A DNA stretch of 64,000 nucleotides, from positions 32,849,930-32,913,929 of the forward strand of contig NC_035443.2 of assembly GCF_002127325.2 (NCBI RefSeq). Reading direction: 5' to 3'. The DNA comes from Helianthus annuus (lineage: Eukaryota; Streptophyta; Magnoliopsida; Asterales; Asteraceae). The notes beneath the pieces are model-generated. The model was not told where the DNA came from, made no database searches, and saw nothing but the letters and a program-made list of their open reading frames with translations. Each line of letters begins with the position of its first letter. Position 1 is the first letter of the stretch. Position numbers and translations under genes: made by a program. Positions 22,422-32,337 of this stretch are shown here, one piece after another.

Positions 22422-23078
22422 CTAGTTTTTAAGGAACCTACCTGTATCGGGCGGCTCTTGATTGGTTGGAACAACCCCAAAGTGCCTAAGATACCTTAAT
22501 TGTCCTATACTAAGGCGAGAACGCAAGAGGTTGTCGGTGAGGGTAATTCCTATTTTCATTCTAGGTGGACAAGTCCAACCCTTTCCCGGGCTCTCGTTAA
22601 AGAAGGTGTATGCCGAATCGCTCAGGTCTATGTATGCACCGAACGAAGTCGATGGAGAGTCCTTCACGGCACAATCGGCACAGGGACGACTATCGTCTAA
22701 GTCTTTTCTAGGTATGAAGGTATTTTCGGGAGCAACGAGGTTGTCGGAATGCGGTTCCAACATTCCTTCATGGTCTTCGTCTTGGGGTGGATCAATAAAA
22801 TCCTTCCTAAGTTCTTTTGACCAATTTAGAATTAGCTCTTCTAGTTGAAATAACTCGTCAAGGAGCATTTCCCCTAGAATATCTGGCTGGGCGCATTCGA
22901 GGGAGAGATAGTGCTTATTTTTACTTTCGCCCCTCTTAAGGTTATAAGGAATTGGTGGGTCTATATAGTGGGGCCTGTAATTTAGAAAGTAACATTTTAA
23001 TTCTTCATGTTCGCCTCCACATAATTGACATCACATACCATAAGAGTGCCGAAAGTAAAAAGAATTACTATCACTCAT
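22422..23078 (-). pseudogene. Zinc-knuckle ORF of element C (Athila-type gag remnant), one premature stop
   Basis: Read from the minus-strand ATG at 23078 (MSDSNSFYFRHSYG) to the stop at 22422. A single in-frame TGA is at codon 16 (23031-23033), where a TGG would keep the frame. Immediately after is C-x2-C-x3-H-x4-C (C17, C20, H24, C29), the spacing of Athila/Tat gag zinc knuckles rather than the standard CX2CX4HX4C. The rest is acidic, with ELILNWSKELRKDF and a C-terminal basic segment (LRSRLSIGQLRYLRHFG). A start at an internal Met (22868) would skip the knuckle. Probably an RNA-binding gag remnant; no capsid domain is recognised. Confidence 0.6.
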
Positions 23079-23361
23079 GTTTATGTCAGAAATTACCAAT
23101 CGCCGGGATCTAACGGTTCTGTTTTCAGTAAGAGAATCTTGGGCACGGGGGCGTGTTGAGTGAGCACGGCCCCGTGTTCAGCTTACTGTCTGACTTAAAA
23201 CAGGATTGCCAGTTCCAATGATTGAGCACGGGGGCGTGTTCAGCGGGCACGGCCCGTGCTGAGCTCTGCAGAAGCTGAAAAACTAAGAAAATCCTAAAAA
23301 ATTAAAAAGAAAAATAAAAATATGATTAGGCCGTTGATTCCTAACTTTCTTAAAATCCTTG

Positions 23362-23381
23362 TGTCCCCGGCAACGGCGCCA
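23362..23381 (-). promoter_or_regulatory. Primer binding site of element C
   Basis: Minus strand TGGCGCCGTTGCCGGGG followed by ACA, 6 bp inside the 5' LTR. This is the primer-site form known from Athila/Tat elements and decides the orientation and lineage of C. Confidence 0.88.
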
Positions 23382-23735
23382 AAAACTTGATGTGCGTGTA
23401 GTGTAATATATTTTTAATGTATATTTAAGCCCTTTTTACACTTTTAGCCAAGTTTTAAATTTATAAAACATGATATTCACTAACACTAAACACACATATG
23501 GACAAGTGCACCCATCGTGGACGTAGTATAGTGTTGGTAAGATACCGAGGTCGTCCAAGGACACAAGAGCTTTTAATACCGGTTTATCCTCAACGTCTAA
23601 TGAAATCAAAAAGTTAGAAAAGGTTTTTAAACTAGAAAAATAAAAACTAACTAAATGCTGAAAAATAAAAATAAAATAAAAACAGATAGACAAGATGAAT
23701 CACTTGGATCCGACTCGTGTATTAGTATAACCTTT

Positions 23736-24158
23736 TGTAGGACCGGTTTTGAGACCGTTCGATTGCGTAACGAACGTTTCACGTGCGGAATCCGTGAACG
23801 AACGTGACCGAACACACGATAACGTACTACTAACATGATTCCATTGCTAGATTTGACTTGTACGGTACAAAATCACGTTTACAACTACTTTCTCTCTCTA
23901 GACTTTCTCTCTCTAAACTTGGATCTCCACCAACACAAAATGTGAGAGAAGTCTTCTAAAAAACTCTTTCAAGAACTAACTAAACTAGTGACATAATCCC
24001 CTATTTATATGGTCAAGGCAACTTAATGAAAGTTCTCATTAATTACAAGTTTGCCACCTTGCCATTTCTAACTCAATATGACATTATGCGCTTGATTTCT
24101 TCCGGCTTCTCACTACGACTCGGATTGACGAAGGCGATAGACGATAAATGCATCAACA
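23736..24158 (-). repeat. 3' LTR of element B
   Basis: Left LTR copy, preceded by CCTTT. The minus-strand TATAAATA (24002-24009) marks the promoter. No dense motif array lies upstream of it, unlike A, C, E, F and G. Confidence 0.9.
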
Positions 24159-25969
24159 ATCTCCCCCTTGGATATTGCCGTAGTCAATCTCGTAGTGAAA
24201 CTCATAGCAACTTGACTTTCTCTCTCTCTAAAACTCTTCTTCTTGCTTGAACAGAATCCCGGTGGATCTGTCTTCAGCTTCCGTTGCTCTTTCTTCAGAT
24301 TCTTCAGGCTCCCCCTTTCGTCAAGCTTCCGTGCTTTTGGGATCGACGCCTGGCTTTGCGTATCAACAGATTAAGAAACCTGCACATCTCAAACTCTCTA
24401 TTACAAACCAATAAAGTTGTGATTCAACTTAATGAATCAACTAAACATTTGAGAATTTTCACATTTACATTTAAAATTGATCACAAATTTCAAAACATTC
24501 CAAATTCTGATTCAAATTAATGAATCATCTTAAACATTTCAAACCATTTAACCAACCTGTCTGTTCATCATGTTTAGCTTTTGAGATTTTGAATAACACC
24601 TCTTCAACATCAGTTGTCGAAAATCTTTTTGGATTTTTCAAAATAAGAAACATAAATACAAAGACAGACATTAAATGCAGAAATGAAATATGTACAAACA
24701 TATTTTTGTGAGTTTGTGTAAGAGGATCAAATCAGTTTTTGAGACACATCACTCGCACCGTTAAGCTTTTAGACATTTTAAGTTCTAAACGATTCACGTT
24801 GATTGACGATATAGTTGTCCTCTTAAATTTTCATACAATTTTCAATCTATTCAGGATACTATTTAAGTGTTTTATGAACTTAGTTCGATTCATGTGTCCC
24901 ACCTCTTGAATATACTCCCGTATCCAGAATCCCAATATTCAGTCTTGCAGGCAAGAATACTACAATGATATCTGTACATAAATTAGGGGTTAAATGCGAG
25001 AACTGAGGGATCTCAGGTCAGAACTTCCATTCAGCAGAGAGATATCAGCTTTGACTTAGCAGTGTGTCCCTTTTAGAGGATCTTTTCAGCTACAACAGAT
25101 GATTATCAATTTTATTGTCTAATCAGCTGAGGGCTTTATGCTATGTTTCAAGCATTTCAGGCAAAGTATTAGCCAAGGACTAGGTCAGAACTACCGTTCA
25201 GCAGAAGTCCCGGAATAATACCCCAGACATCATAGAGTATAAACACCTAGTATATCAAAATACGAGACCTTTCAAACGAGATTTCAGGGGTTACCTATAT
25301 ATCCAAGTAGTGTTCCCCACGAATTTCACAAGTTTGAAATTTTAGGTTTATATCCCGAATAAATCTACTAAATGTACAAAAACCTATCGTCACATCATCA
25401 GTGAGACCGTTTATTACATTTGACATTACATTTCTTTAGCGTGCTGTGATAGTCCACTGATTTACTATCATTTCCTCTTTTTCACAACAAAACTCGTTTT
25501 TAAATTTTTTTATGTTTTTTGACATTTTCAAATTTTCTAATTTTTTTAAAATTTTTCTCCCCTAAAATCAAAATATGTTTCAATTTTGATTTTCTCGGAA
25601 AATTTGAAACAAACTGTACAAACTTGACAACTTGATGAGAATCACTTCAATTCTGCATCCACTTTGCATAAACAATCAGAACTCCCCCCTCACAACAAAC
25701 TATTTTCCCATTGTGATTTCAAAACACTTAAGTTTGTTTTAATCAAAATGGTTTTTCCGGAAAATTAGTTTTGTGTGTCATTTCATAAACTCAGGGTTTC
25801 ATCACTTTGTTTTTCAAATTACCACTTGTAGGAAAGATGAATCAAGTACAACTTAATGTCCCTGATTTATCTTTTGAAAGACGAAAAATCACCAGAGTGA
25901 AATTTCTCAAGAAATGTGCCGATTCATGTTCCACGCTTACCAACCTGGGAACTCCGGCAAGTCAGGATT
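24159..25969 (-). other. 3' non-coding region of element B, shared with element A
   Basis: No supportable ORF. Blocks match 32338-34536 of element A in inverted orientation: for example the run with GTCCACTGAT / ATCAGTGGAC (about 25450 versus 33110), and GCTGAAYGG-type words followed by RGTTCTGACCT, present twice in each element. A purine tract lies beside the LTR (24159-24171). Confidence 0.6.
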
Positions 25970-28333
25970 TTAAGCAACGAATATAGGCACCCAAGCCTGA
26001 CCAGCCTTGGGTGTATTTGAGTTATTTTCACTAGGGGTTTGAACATTCCTTTTTGCTTCATAAAATTCTTTTACCCCTTTTACCTTTCCCTCAACCATTT
26101 TTCCAAAAATATTTTTCACTTTGTTATTAAAAGCCTTTTCGACATTGAATTCTTTCTTTTCAGAATAGTTCGAAATTTTCACTTTACCAACTTTTTGTTT
26201 AAAATTTTCAGTTCGCAATGGTGGAAAGTTTGTGTCATCCATTGGCGGAACTGAATTTTCACTTTTGAGCTCAACTTGTGGCTCCTCTGATTTTGACGAA
26301 TCAGAATCATCGCTAGAATGTGGCTTGTCTGACTTTAATGAGTCAGATTCATCACCGACATGTGGCTCCTTTGTTTCCGAAGAAACAGATTCATCGCCAC
26401 CAAATGTTACCTTCTTCTTTAACTCCTCTTTTGTCCCCAGATTTGTATCTGATGAATTCTTTTTGCTTGTCTTTACAGCTGAGGGAGTAGATTCATCAGA
26501 ACTTTTATTCGATCTGTCGGGCGAACCCGAGGACAAAATCTTTTCGAGATATTCTCTCGCTTTCTTTCTCTTTTTCCTCAGTCGATCTTTCTGCCCCTGA
26601 GAAAGCTTCACTTTTTTTTCTTGAACTTTAGGTTCTTTGACCTTATGTTCCCTGACGTTTTGGCCCGAAGCTTTCAATTCTATGGGCTTGACAACGACTG
26701 GTATCTTCTTTGCCATTTTCTGAGAATTGGCCCTCAATCTTTCATGCGATCTCCTTGGGCAATCTCGGGCAATGTGACCTTTGATGTTGCAGTTAAAACA
26801 CCTCCTGGTCTCATAACTCCAGTATTGGCAATTAACAGCAATGTGTCCGTGATATCCGCAGCTGTAACACACTCTGTTATCGTACCGTATACCACCTTCA
26901 CACCAAACGCTCAGATCATAGCATTGTCTGGCTTGGTGATATTCCTTCCTCAAGTTTGCTGGATTTGGCTTTTGAGCACTATGGTTCGACCTGCACCACT
27001 TATTACCAACATTTTTTGAATTTTCATTTTTTACTTTTTGTAATTTTTCATTTTGATTGGATGATTGATCTGATGAGCTTTTATTATCTTTTTGAACAAT
27101 TTTCTCATTTTTAATTTTTTGTTTCTGTTCCGCTTTCTTCTTCAAAGGTTTTTGCTTCGAGCATTCACCCTTTTCAGTTGATTGCAGAACAGTTTTCTGA
27201 AACTTTTCCTTTTTATCATCAGATTTTTCACCACAATCTTTAACTTTGACTTTGTCAAAGTTTGTGACATTGTCACTTATTGGAATAGAACTGATTGGTT
27301 TTGGACAGGGAATATTCAAAAACTCGGATGATGTCACAAAACCTTTCAATTTCTTTTCAAGTTCCTCAATTTTGTTCCTCGAATTCTCAGCTTCACTTTC
27401 AAGCCGAGATATTCTCCCAAAATGAGTCTTGATTGTTTCTTCATTCTCATTCTTCAAATTTTCAAGAACAGATTTTTCATTTTCCAAAACCTTTATCTGT
27501 TCCTGAAATTTCGTTTCATTTGCTCTCAAATTCTTGTTTTCCAGTTTAATCCAGAAATCTTCATCTTCTGAAGATTTCTTTTTACTTTCAAGCTCTTTTT
27601 CTAACTTTTCAACTTTCTTTCTAGCACATTCACATTCTTTCTCAAGTTTAATAATTTTCTAAAGATGGGAATTTATCATTTTTTGTTTTTCAATGTTGTT
27701 TTTGCTAAACACATCTCTCCCATCTTCAAGAATTTTCATTTGATTTTGAAAATCTTTTTCAATTTTTGATTTTTCAATTTTCATCTTCTCACACATTTCC
27801 TTTAATATAAGAATCTGCTTATCATCATTCTGCTTCTCGTCTTTCAACTTCTTGATCTCCAATGCCAAACTTTTTGCAACTTTTACGAGTTTGTCATTAT
27901 TAGTCTTAAAGTTGTCACATTTGAAACACACTGATGCATTCTTCACAGATTCTTCAACTTTTGAAGCCTTTTCTTCCTTTGCCCTTTGATCACCATTTTG
28001 GTTTTTCTTCTTTTCATCATTAATCCTCATCTGTTCTTCAATTCTTTCAACGAGTGGACAAATCGTCAGTTGAGAAAATTCTCCAGAACTCTTCAGGTTC
28101 AAGATGTAATCTTCCCATTCTTCTTTCGGTAAAGCACTGACAAATTTTTCAACCCATTCTGCTGGTTCTTTAGTTATACCAATTTTAGACATTGAACGAA
28201 CAAGAAGTCTATATCTCCCAATGATATCCTTAGTGTTTTCTCCTGGATAACCTGAAAATGAATCAAATTCTTTCTTTAATACATTTATTCTATCAAATGT
28301 CTCTTGATTCATATTAAAGAAATTTGTATCCAT
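25970..28333 (-). pseudogene. gag: Gag-like protein of element B with two CCHC knuckles and one premature stop
   Basis: One frame from the minus ATG at 28333 to the stop at 25970, broken only by a TAG at 27659-27661. The N-terminus (FDRINVLKKEFDSFSGYPG...RYRLLVRSMSKIGI) aligns with the middle of the A gag domain, so roughly the first 130-150 residues present in A are absent. Next is a long Lys/Glu/Asn coiled-coil region, then knuckles CYSCGYHGHIAVNC (26829-26870) and CFNCNIKGHIARDC (26759-26800), a basic stretch, a Ser/Asp-rich repeat region with SD[S/K]-type repeats (26250-26420), and a C-terminus ending QAWVPIFVA that matches the A end (QTWVEILFP). Role by family: packages element RNA. No enzymatic domain. 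Confidence 0.8.
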
Positions 28334-29577
28334 GATTTGGTAATAAAAGATTCACAATTACGAATTCTCAATCAATAATGAAATTCAGACAAACGAACGA
28401 CTATTTGATTGAATATCAATGATTAGACAACAACAAATCGAGTGAGGATTCTCTCGGGCGAGGATCCTATTCTTGACAAAACACCTTGGATTTCCTGCAA
28501 ACACACAAGTAAACGATCAGTTAAAAAAATATAAAACTCTCAAACACAACAAATTGTGATTAGGCCTTTGTTATTAAAATGGACGGTGATGGTGGGCTGG
28601 GATTGGGCCAAACTTGATGTGTAAGTGGGTCGGTGAGTTTTGGGCTTCACATGGGACAACAACCTGCCACAAACGACAATTGAAGGTGAAAAAGCTGGGA
28701 TATGGGAGGTGCAAATCCACTCAGTCGACAATTATTGGACCTCAACTATGTAATGGGCCTGTACACCTTTACACTTGAACAAACCTCATTTGGCCAAATT
28801 TTTTAGCTATGGGCGGCATTACTACCACTATCACACGGGTTAGGGGCGGCAACATATGATTGATTCTTTTTTTTAATTAATGGGGCGGTTCAATGAGGCT
28901 GATTGGGCCTTTACTATTAAATGGGGCAACTGTTGATTGGACCAAAATATATCATGGGGCGGTGCAACTGTGAGCTTGCCGATAACCTTTAGTAATCACA
29001 CGATATGTGCAAACAATAACATCCTGCCAACCAACAATCAATTGTAGCCGACAACCCCCTTTTTTCAGAAACTCACGTGAAGAAGATGACTAATGAGCGA
29101 TCCATACTGACACTTGGAGCGGACCACATCAGACACAAAGAGCGAACCTGTATTACCAAATGAGCGGTCCTGAATTTGACTTAAAAGCGAGCCAAAACTG
29201 TACGTTTGAGCGAACCAGAACTAATGCCACATGAGCGAACCAAATCTATACCAAATAAGCGATCCAAACTTCTGACCAAATAAGCGATCCTGAGCTGAAA
29301 TTTGACGCGAATTCGGACGAAAAAATATCGATTTCTCCTAAACGGCTTGGAGTTTCGATCTGAAACTTGATAGGGTTGTAGATCGGGTCTATACGCACAA
29401 CATATCCAAAAATCAGACGAAACGGACCATGAAAACCTGTTCAATTTGACGTTTTTCAGTGAAAAATGTAAGAAATGAGTAGAAGATGAAGAAATCGATG
29501 AAATCGGATCTGATTTGGCTCTGAAATCGCTGAAATCTGTACGAGAACGATGTGTTTGATCAAGCAATCGAGCTCCT
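28334..29577 (-). other. 5' leader of element B
   Basis: Non-coding on both strands. It holds GGGGCGGT-type words at 28810-28970 and the AGCGAACC array at 29085-29290. No gag N-terminal coding sequence is recognisable, consistent with a truncated gag. Confidence 0.5.
29085..29290 (-). repeat. Leader array of the GAGCGAACC / GAGCGATCC motif in element B
   Basis: Nine copies, read on the plus strand, at roughly 22-26-bp steps: GAGCGATCC, GAGCGGACC, GAGCGAACC, GAGCGGTCC, AGCGAGCC, GAGCGAACC (twice) and AAGCGATCC (twice), mostly preceded by AAAT or CACAT. It parallels the CGCTTGAA leader array of A but with a different motif. Confidence 0.75.
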
Positions 29578-29578
29578 A

Positions 29579-29590
29579 GCTCTGATACCA
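29579..29590 (-). promoter_or_regulatory. Primer binding site of element B (tRNA-iMet)
   Basis: Minus strand TGGTATCAGAGC, 2 bp inside the 5' LTR, fixing the minus orientation of element B. Confidence 0.9.
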
Positions 29591-29592
29591 AT

Positions 29593-30015
29593 TGTAGGAC
29601 CGGTTTTGAGACCGTTCGATTGCGTAACGAACGTTTCACGTGCGGAATCCGTGAACGAACGTGACCGAACACAAGATAATGTACTACTAACGTGATTCCA
29701 TTGCTAGATTTGACTTGTACGGTACAAAATCACGTTTACAACTACTTTCTCTCTCTAGACTTTCTCTCTCTAAACTTGGATCTCCACCAACACAAAATGT
29801 GAGAGAAGTCTTCCAAAAAACTCTTTCAAGAACTAACTAAACTAGTGACATAATCCCCTATTTATATGGTCAAGGCAACTTAATGAAAGTTCTCATTAAT
29901 TACAAGTTTGCCACCTTGCCATTTCTAACTAAATATGACATTATGCGCTTGATTTCTTCCGGCTTCTCACTACGACTCGGATTGACGAAGGCGATAGACA
30001 ATAAATGCATCAACA
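29593..30015 (-). repeat. 5' LTR of element B
   Basis: Right LTR copy, same length as the left, followed by CCTTT. The minus-strand TATAAATA is at about 29859-29866. Confidence 0.9.
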
Positions 30016-31365
30016 CCTTTGATTATTTTCGCACTTTTGCACTTGTTTAAGAGATTATCTTAGTTATTGTAGTAGGCCCCTCTTTTGAAGGCGACGTTAC
30101 CCTCAACCCAATAGTTTGAGTCAGCAAGGATACAATCCTAAAGGGTTGGATTATTGGAAGATAATGAATTAAGTTATTAATGCAAATTATGGTAGGCCCC
30201 GCTTTTGGCGGTGACGTTACCCTCGGCTAAGTAGTCTGAGTCAGCAGGGATACAGTCCTAAATAGCCGGGTTATAGTATTAATAGTAGTTAACTTATGAG
30301 GGGGTCAAAGAGTTTGGATCCCCGCCATCAAATACCTATGGGCATTGAAGGAGATCCTACTAAATTTGACCCAGGTCCCTTGCAGGACCTCTAAACGCTG
30401 AACAAGGGCAAAACCCTTACCAAACCGTTCCCTTAACCCCCGACCAGGTAGCCAACATACCTCCATATAGACCGTGGAGATATGAATGGTGAAAATCTTT
30501 TATTTTATATAGACAGTAAAATAATGCCAAGACACCACGGACAAACGATAAAGAAAGATCACCTTCAACATAAGTAACTAGTTATTAAAGTCATTAATAC
30601 AAAACCAAATAAAAAGTGCAAAAGATTAAAAATAAAAAGTATTATACTAAACACTTGTCTTCACCAAGTGATGTAAGAGACTTAGGCAAACATGGCCTTG
30701 ATTGTCAAGAACTCTTACGATCAATCTTGGATCCCGAGACGACTCACACACTCTACGATGGACAATGGATGATGGTGGTGGATGATGGTGTTATGGTGGT
30801 GGTGGGTGGTGGATGAAGTGTGAGAGAGGTGGTGTGCCAAGGGATGAGTTGGAATGAAACCAAGCACTCCTATTTATAGGCTGAACAGAAGGCTGGGCAC
30901 GGCCCCGTGTCCGCTGGACATGCTCCCGTGCCCGTCTGACACTCTCTCTCTTCATTAATTGTAATTCGCAATTACAATTAATGCGCCTGCTGTACTTTCG
31001 CCACGCCCCCGTGCTCAATAGACACGGCCCCGTGGTGGGCAATAGAAGCTTCTACAGGTTTGTCTTTTCTGCTGCTTCTTGGGCACGGCCCCGTGCTGGC
31101 TGAGCACGGGGTGTGTTCAGTCTTCTGTTTTCTCTTCTTTGCTTGGGAGGATGCCGTTGAGGGTTCGGGCAATCTACTTTTGTTCCTTTTCTTGTATTTA
31201 TGCTAGAATTAGCTGTCTTTTTGCTTCTTTTGTGTATTTGAGCTCATTTCATCCTGAAAATACAAAAGGAAGACAAAAACACTCTTTTTCCAACATTAGT
31301 ACTTAAAAAGGGTTAGTTTTATGCCTAATTTGATGTAATTTATATGTTGCATTTTACACACATCA

Positions 31366-32337
31366 GTTTCCAATAAGAAGTGTTCGTTTTGAAATGATAA
31401 AAAGGGTTTTCAAAATGACAGAAATTAACATTTCTGAAATAAAAGATTTAAATCTTACTGGGAAACCTAAAAAATACACTTCAAGAGTTCAACAGCGATT
31501 AAACAAGAAAAAAGGTTAAAATTTTGGTTCTGGTTTTCAAAAGAAACCAAACCATAATGGTAGCTACAAAAAGAAAGGTTTGGGTTTTATTCCACCAGAA
31601 AATTATAAAAGTGAGAAAAATTCTAAAACAAAAACAGAATTTGTTTCAGGTGGAAGTGCTGAGGATGAACAGAAGAAACCTTTCTGGAGACAATCAAACC
31701 AGAAGTTTCTTGATGAGATGAAAAGAAAAGGAACTGGAGTTTTTCACAGAAAAGATACTCGAACCTGTTTCAAATACAATGAAGCTGGTCACATTGCATC
31801 AACTTGTTCTCAATCGGCAAAACCAAAACAGGGAGTTTCTAAAAATTAAAAGAAAAGGTTGTCGATGTTGAACCACCAACTGAAGCATTCAAAATTTTTT
31901 AAAATTCTACTTATGAAGTTGGTGAGTGTTCAAAGAAAAAATTTTACAAAAAGAAAGCGAAAGACAACCAAATGTGGGTTGTTAAGAAGTGTGGTGAGAA
32001 AGTCGGCGATGATTCTGGTTCCACAAAGCCAGAAGAGCCACAGGTTAAGACAAAAGAAGAAAAATCAGTGTCTTCAATGAATGATGTTAGTTTTCCATCA
32101 TTGAAGAAAGTTGGTAAGTTTGAAATCTCGGATCAGTTTTATTCCAAGGAGAAAGAGTTTGATGTCGAGAAAACATTCAATGGGAATGTTAAGAAAATTT
32201 TTGGGAAAATGGTCGAGGGAAAGGCCAAAGGGGTTAAATATTTTTATGCTACAAAGAAAGCAACTTATAACCCAACTGAACAAGAGTTGAAAACACCCAA
32301 GGTTGGTCAGACTTGGGTGGAAATTCTTTTTCCTTGA
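31366..32337 (+). pseudogene. gag: Gag-like polyprotein of element A, 3' part (after element C)
   Basis: The frame from 17723 continues here: KEF on the left side is followed by PIRSVRFEMI on the right, once element C and its duplicated GTTTC are discounted. A second knuckle-like CFKYNEAGHIASTC lies near 31765; the second Cys of a CCHC box is Tyr, so zinc binding is probably lost. Stops are near 31516, 31847 and 31899, with frame changes before the last segment (31972-32337). The C-terminus (FDVEKTFNGNVKKIFGKMVEG...VGQTWVEILFP) matches the C-terminus of the B gag. Element C thus disrupted a gag gene of unusual length. Confidence 0.75.

Larger units (their letters stand above)
20866..23265 (-). 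repeat. Eight dispersed CACGGCCCCGTG motif pairs inside element C
   Basis: Pairs lie at about 20866-20905, 20946-20988, 21021-21060, 21853-21892, 22257-22297, 22361-22398, 23141-23180 and 23224-23262. Each is about 40 bp: two 14-16-bp hairpin-like motifs separated by about 6-10 bp, commonly containing TTGG, CTGG or GTGA. Members are either CACGGCCCCGTG, CACGGGGGCGTG or shortened CACGGCCCGTG. Confidence 0.85.
23736..30015 (-). mobile_element. Element B: gag-only Ty1/Copia-type LTR retrotransposon, minus strand
   Basis: 423-bp LTRs at 23736-24158 and 29593-30015. On the minus strand they start TGTTGATGC and end CCTACA. TSD is CCTTT. The primer site TGGTATCAGAGC (minus, 29579-29590) sits next to the right LTR, and a purine tract CCAAGGGGGAGAT next to the left LTR. 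By eye the LTRs differ at about 6 sites (about 98.6%). Total is 6280 bp. It encodes only a gag-like protein; no protease, RT or integrase is seen. Its gag C-terminus and 3' non-coding region resemble those of A, though the LTR sequences do not obviously match. Confidence 0.9.
17763..31365 (-). mobile_element. Element C: non-autonomous Athila/Tat-like Ty3 retrotransposon, minus strand
   Basis: The LTRs are 1693 bp each: 17763-19455, and 23388-31365 after subtracting element B plus one CCTTT. Ends are TGATGTG...CACATCA. The flanking TSD is GTTTC (17758-17762, 31366-31370). On the minus strand, a primer-site match TGGCGCCGTTGCCGGGG (23362-23381) follows the 5' LTR, and GTGTGGGGGTATT precedes the 3' LTR. 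That primer site is typical of Athila/Tat lineages. The 3.9-kb interior has no protease, RT or integrase; only two small ORFs, one with an Athila-gag-type zinc knuckle. It must have been mobilised in trans. Confidence 0.88.
23388..31365 (-). repeat. 5' LTR of element C, split by element B
   Basis: 23388-23735 plus 30021-31365, with CCTTT duplicated at the break (23731-23735 and 30016-30020). The reconstructed length, 1693 bp, equals that of the 3' LTR exactly. Confidence 0.93.

Noticed and set aside
22462..22848. Plus-strand 128-codon frame
   Set aside because: Antisense to the zinc-knuckle ORF of element C, which has the family motif.
26039..27019. Plus-strand open frames of 71-132 codons
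   Set aside because: Antisense shadows of the element B gag.
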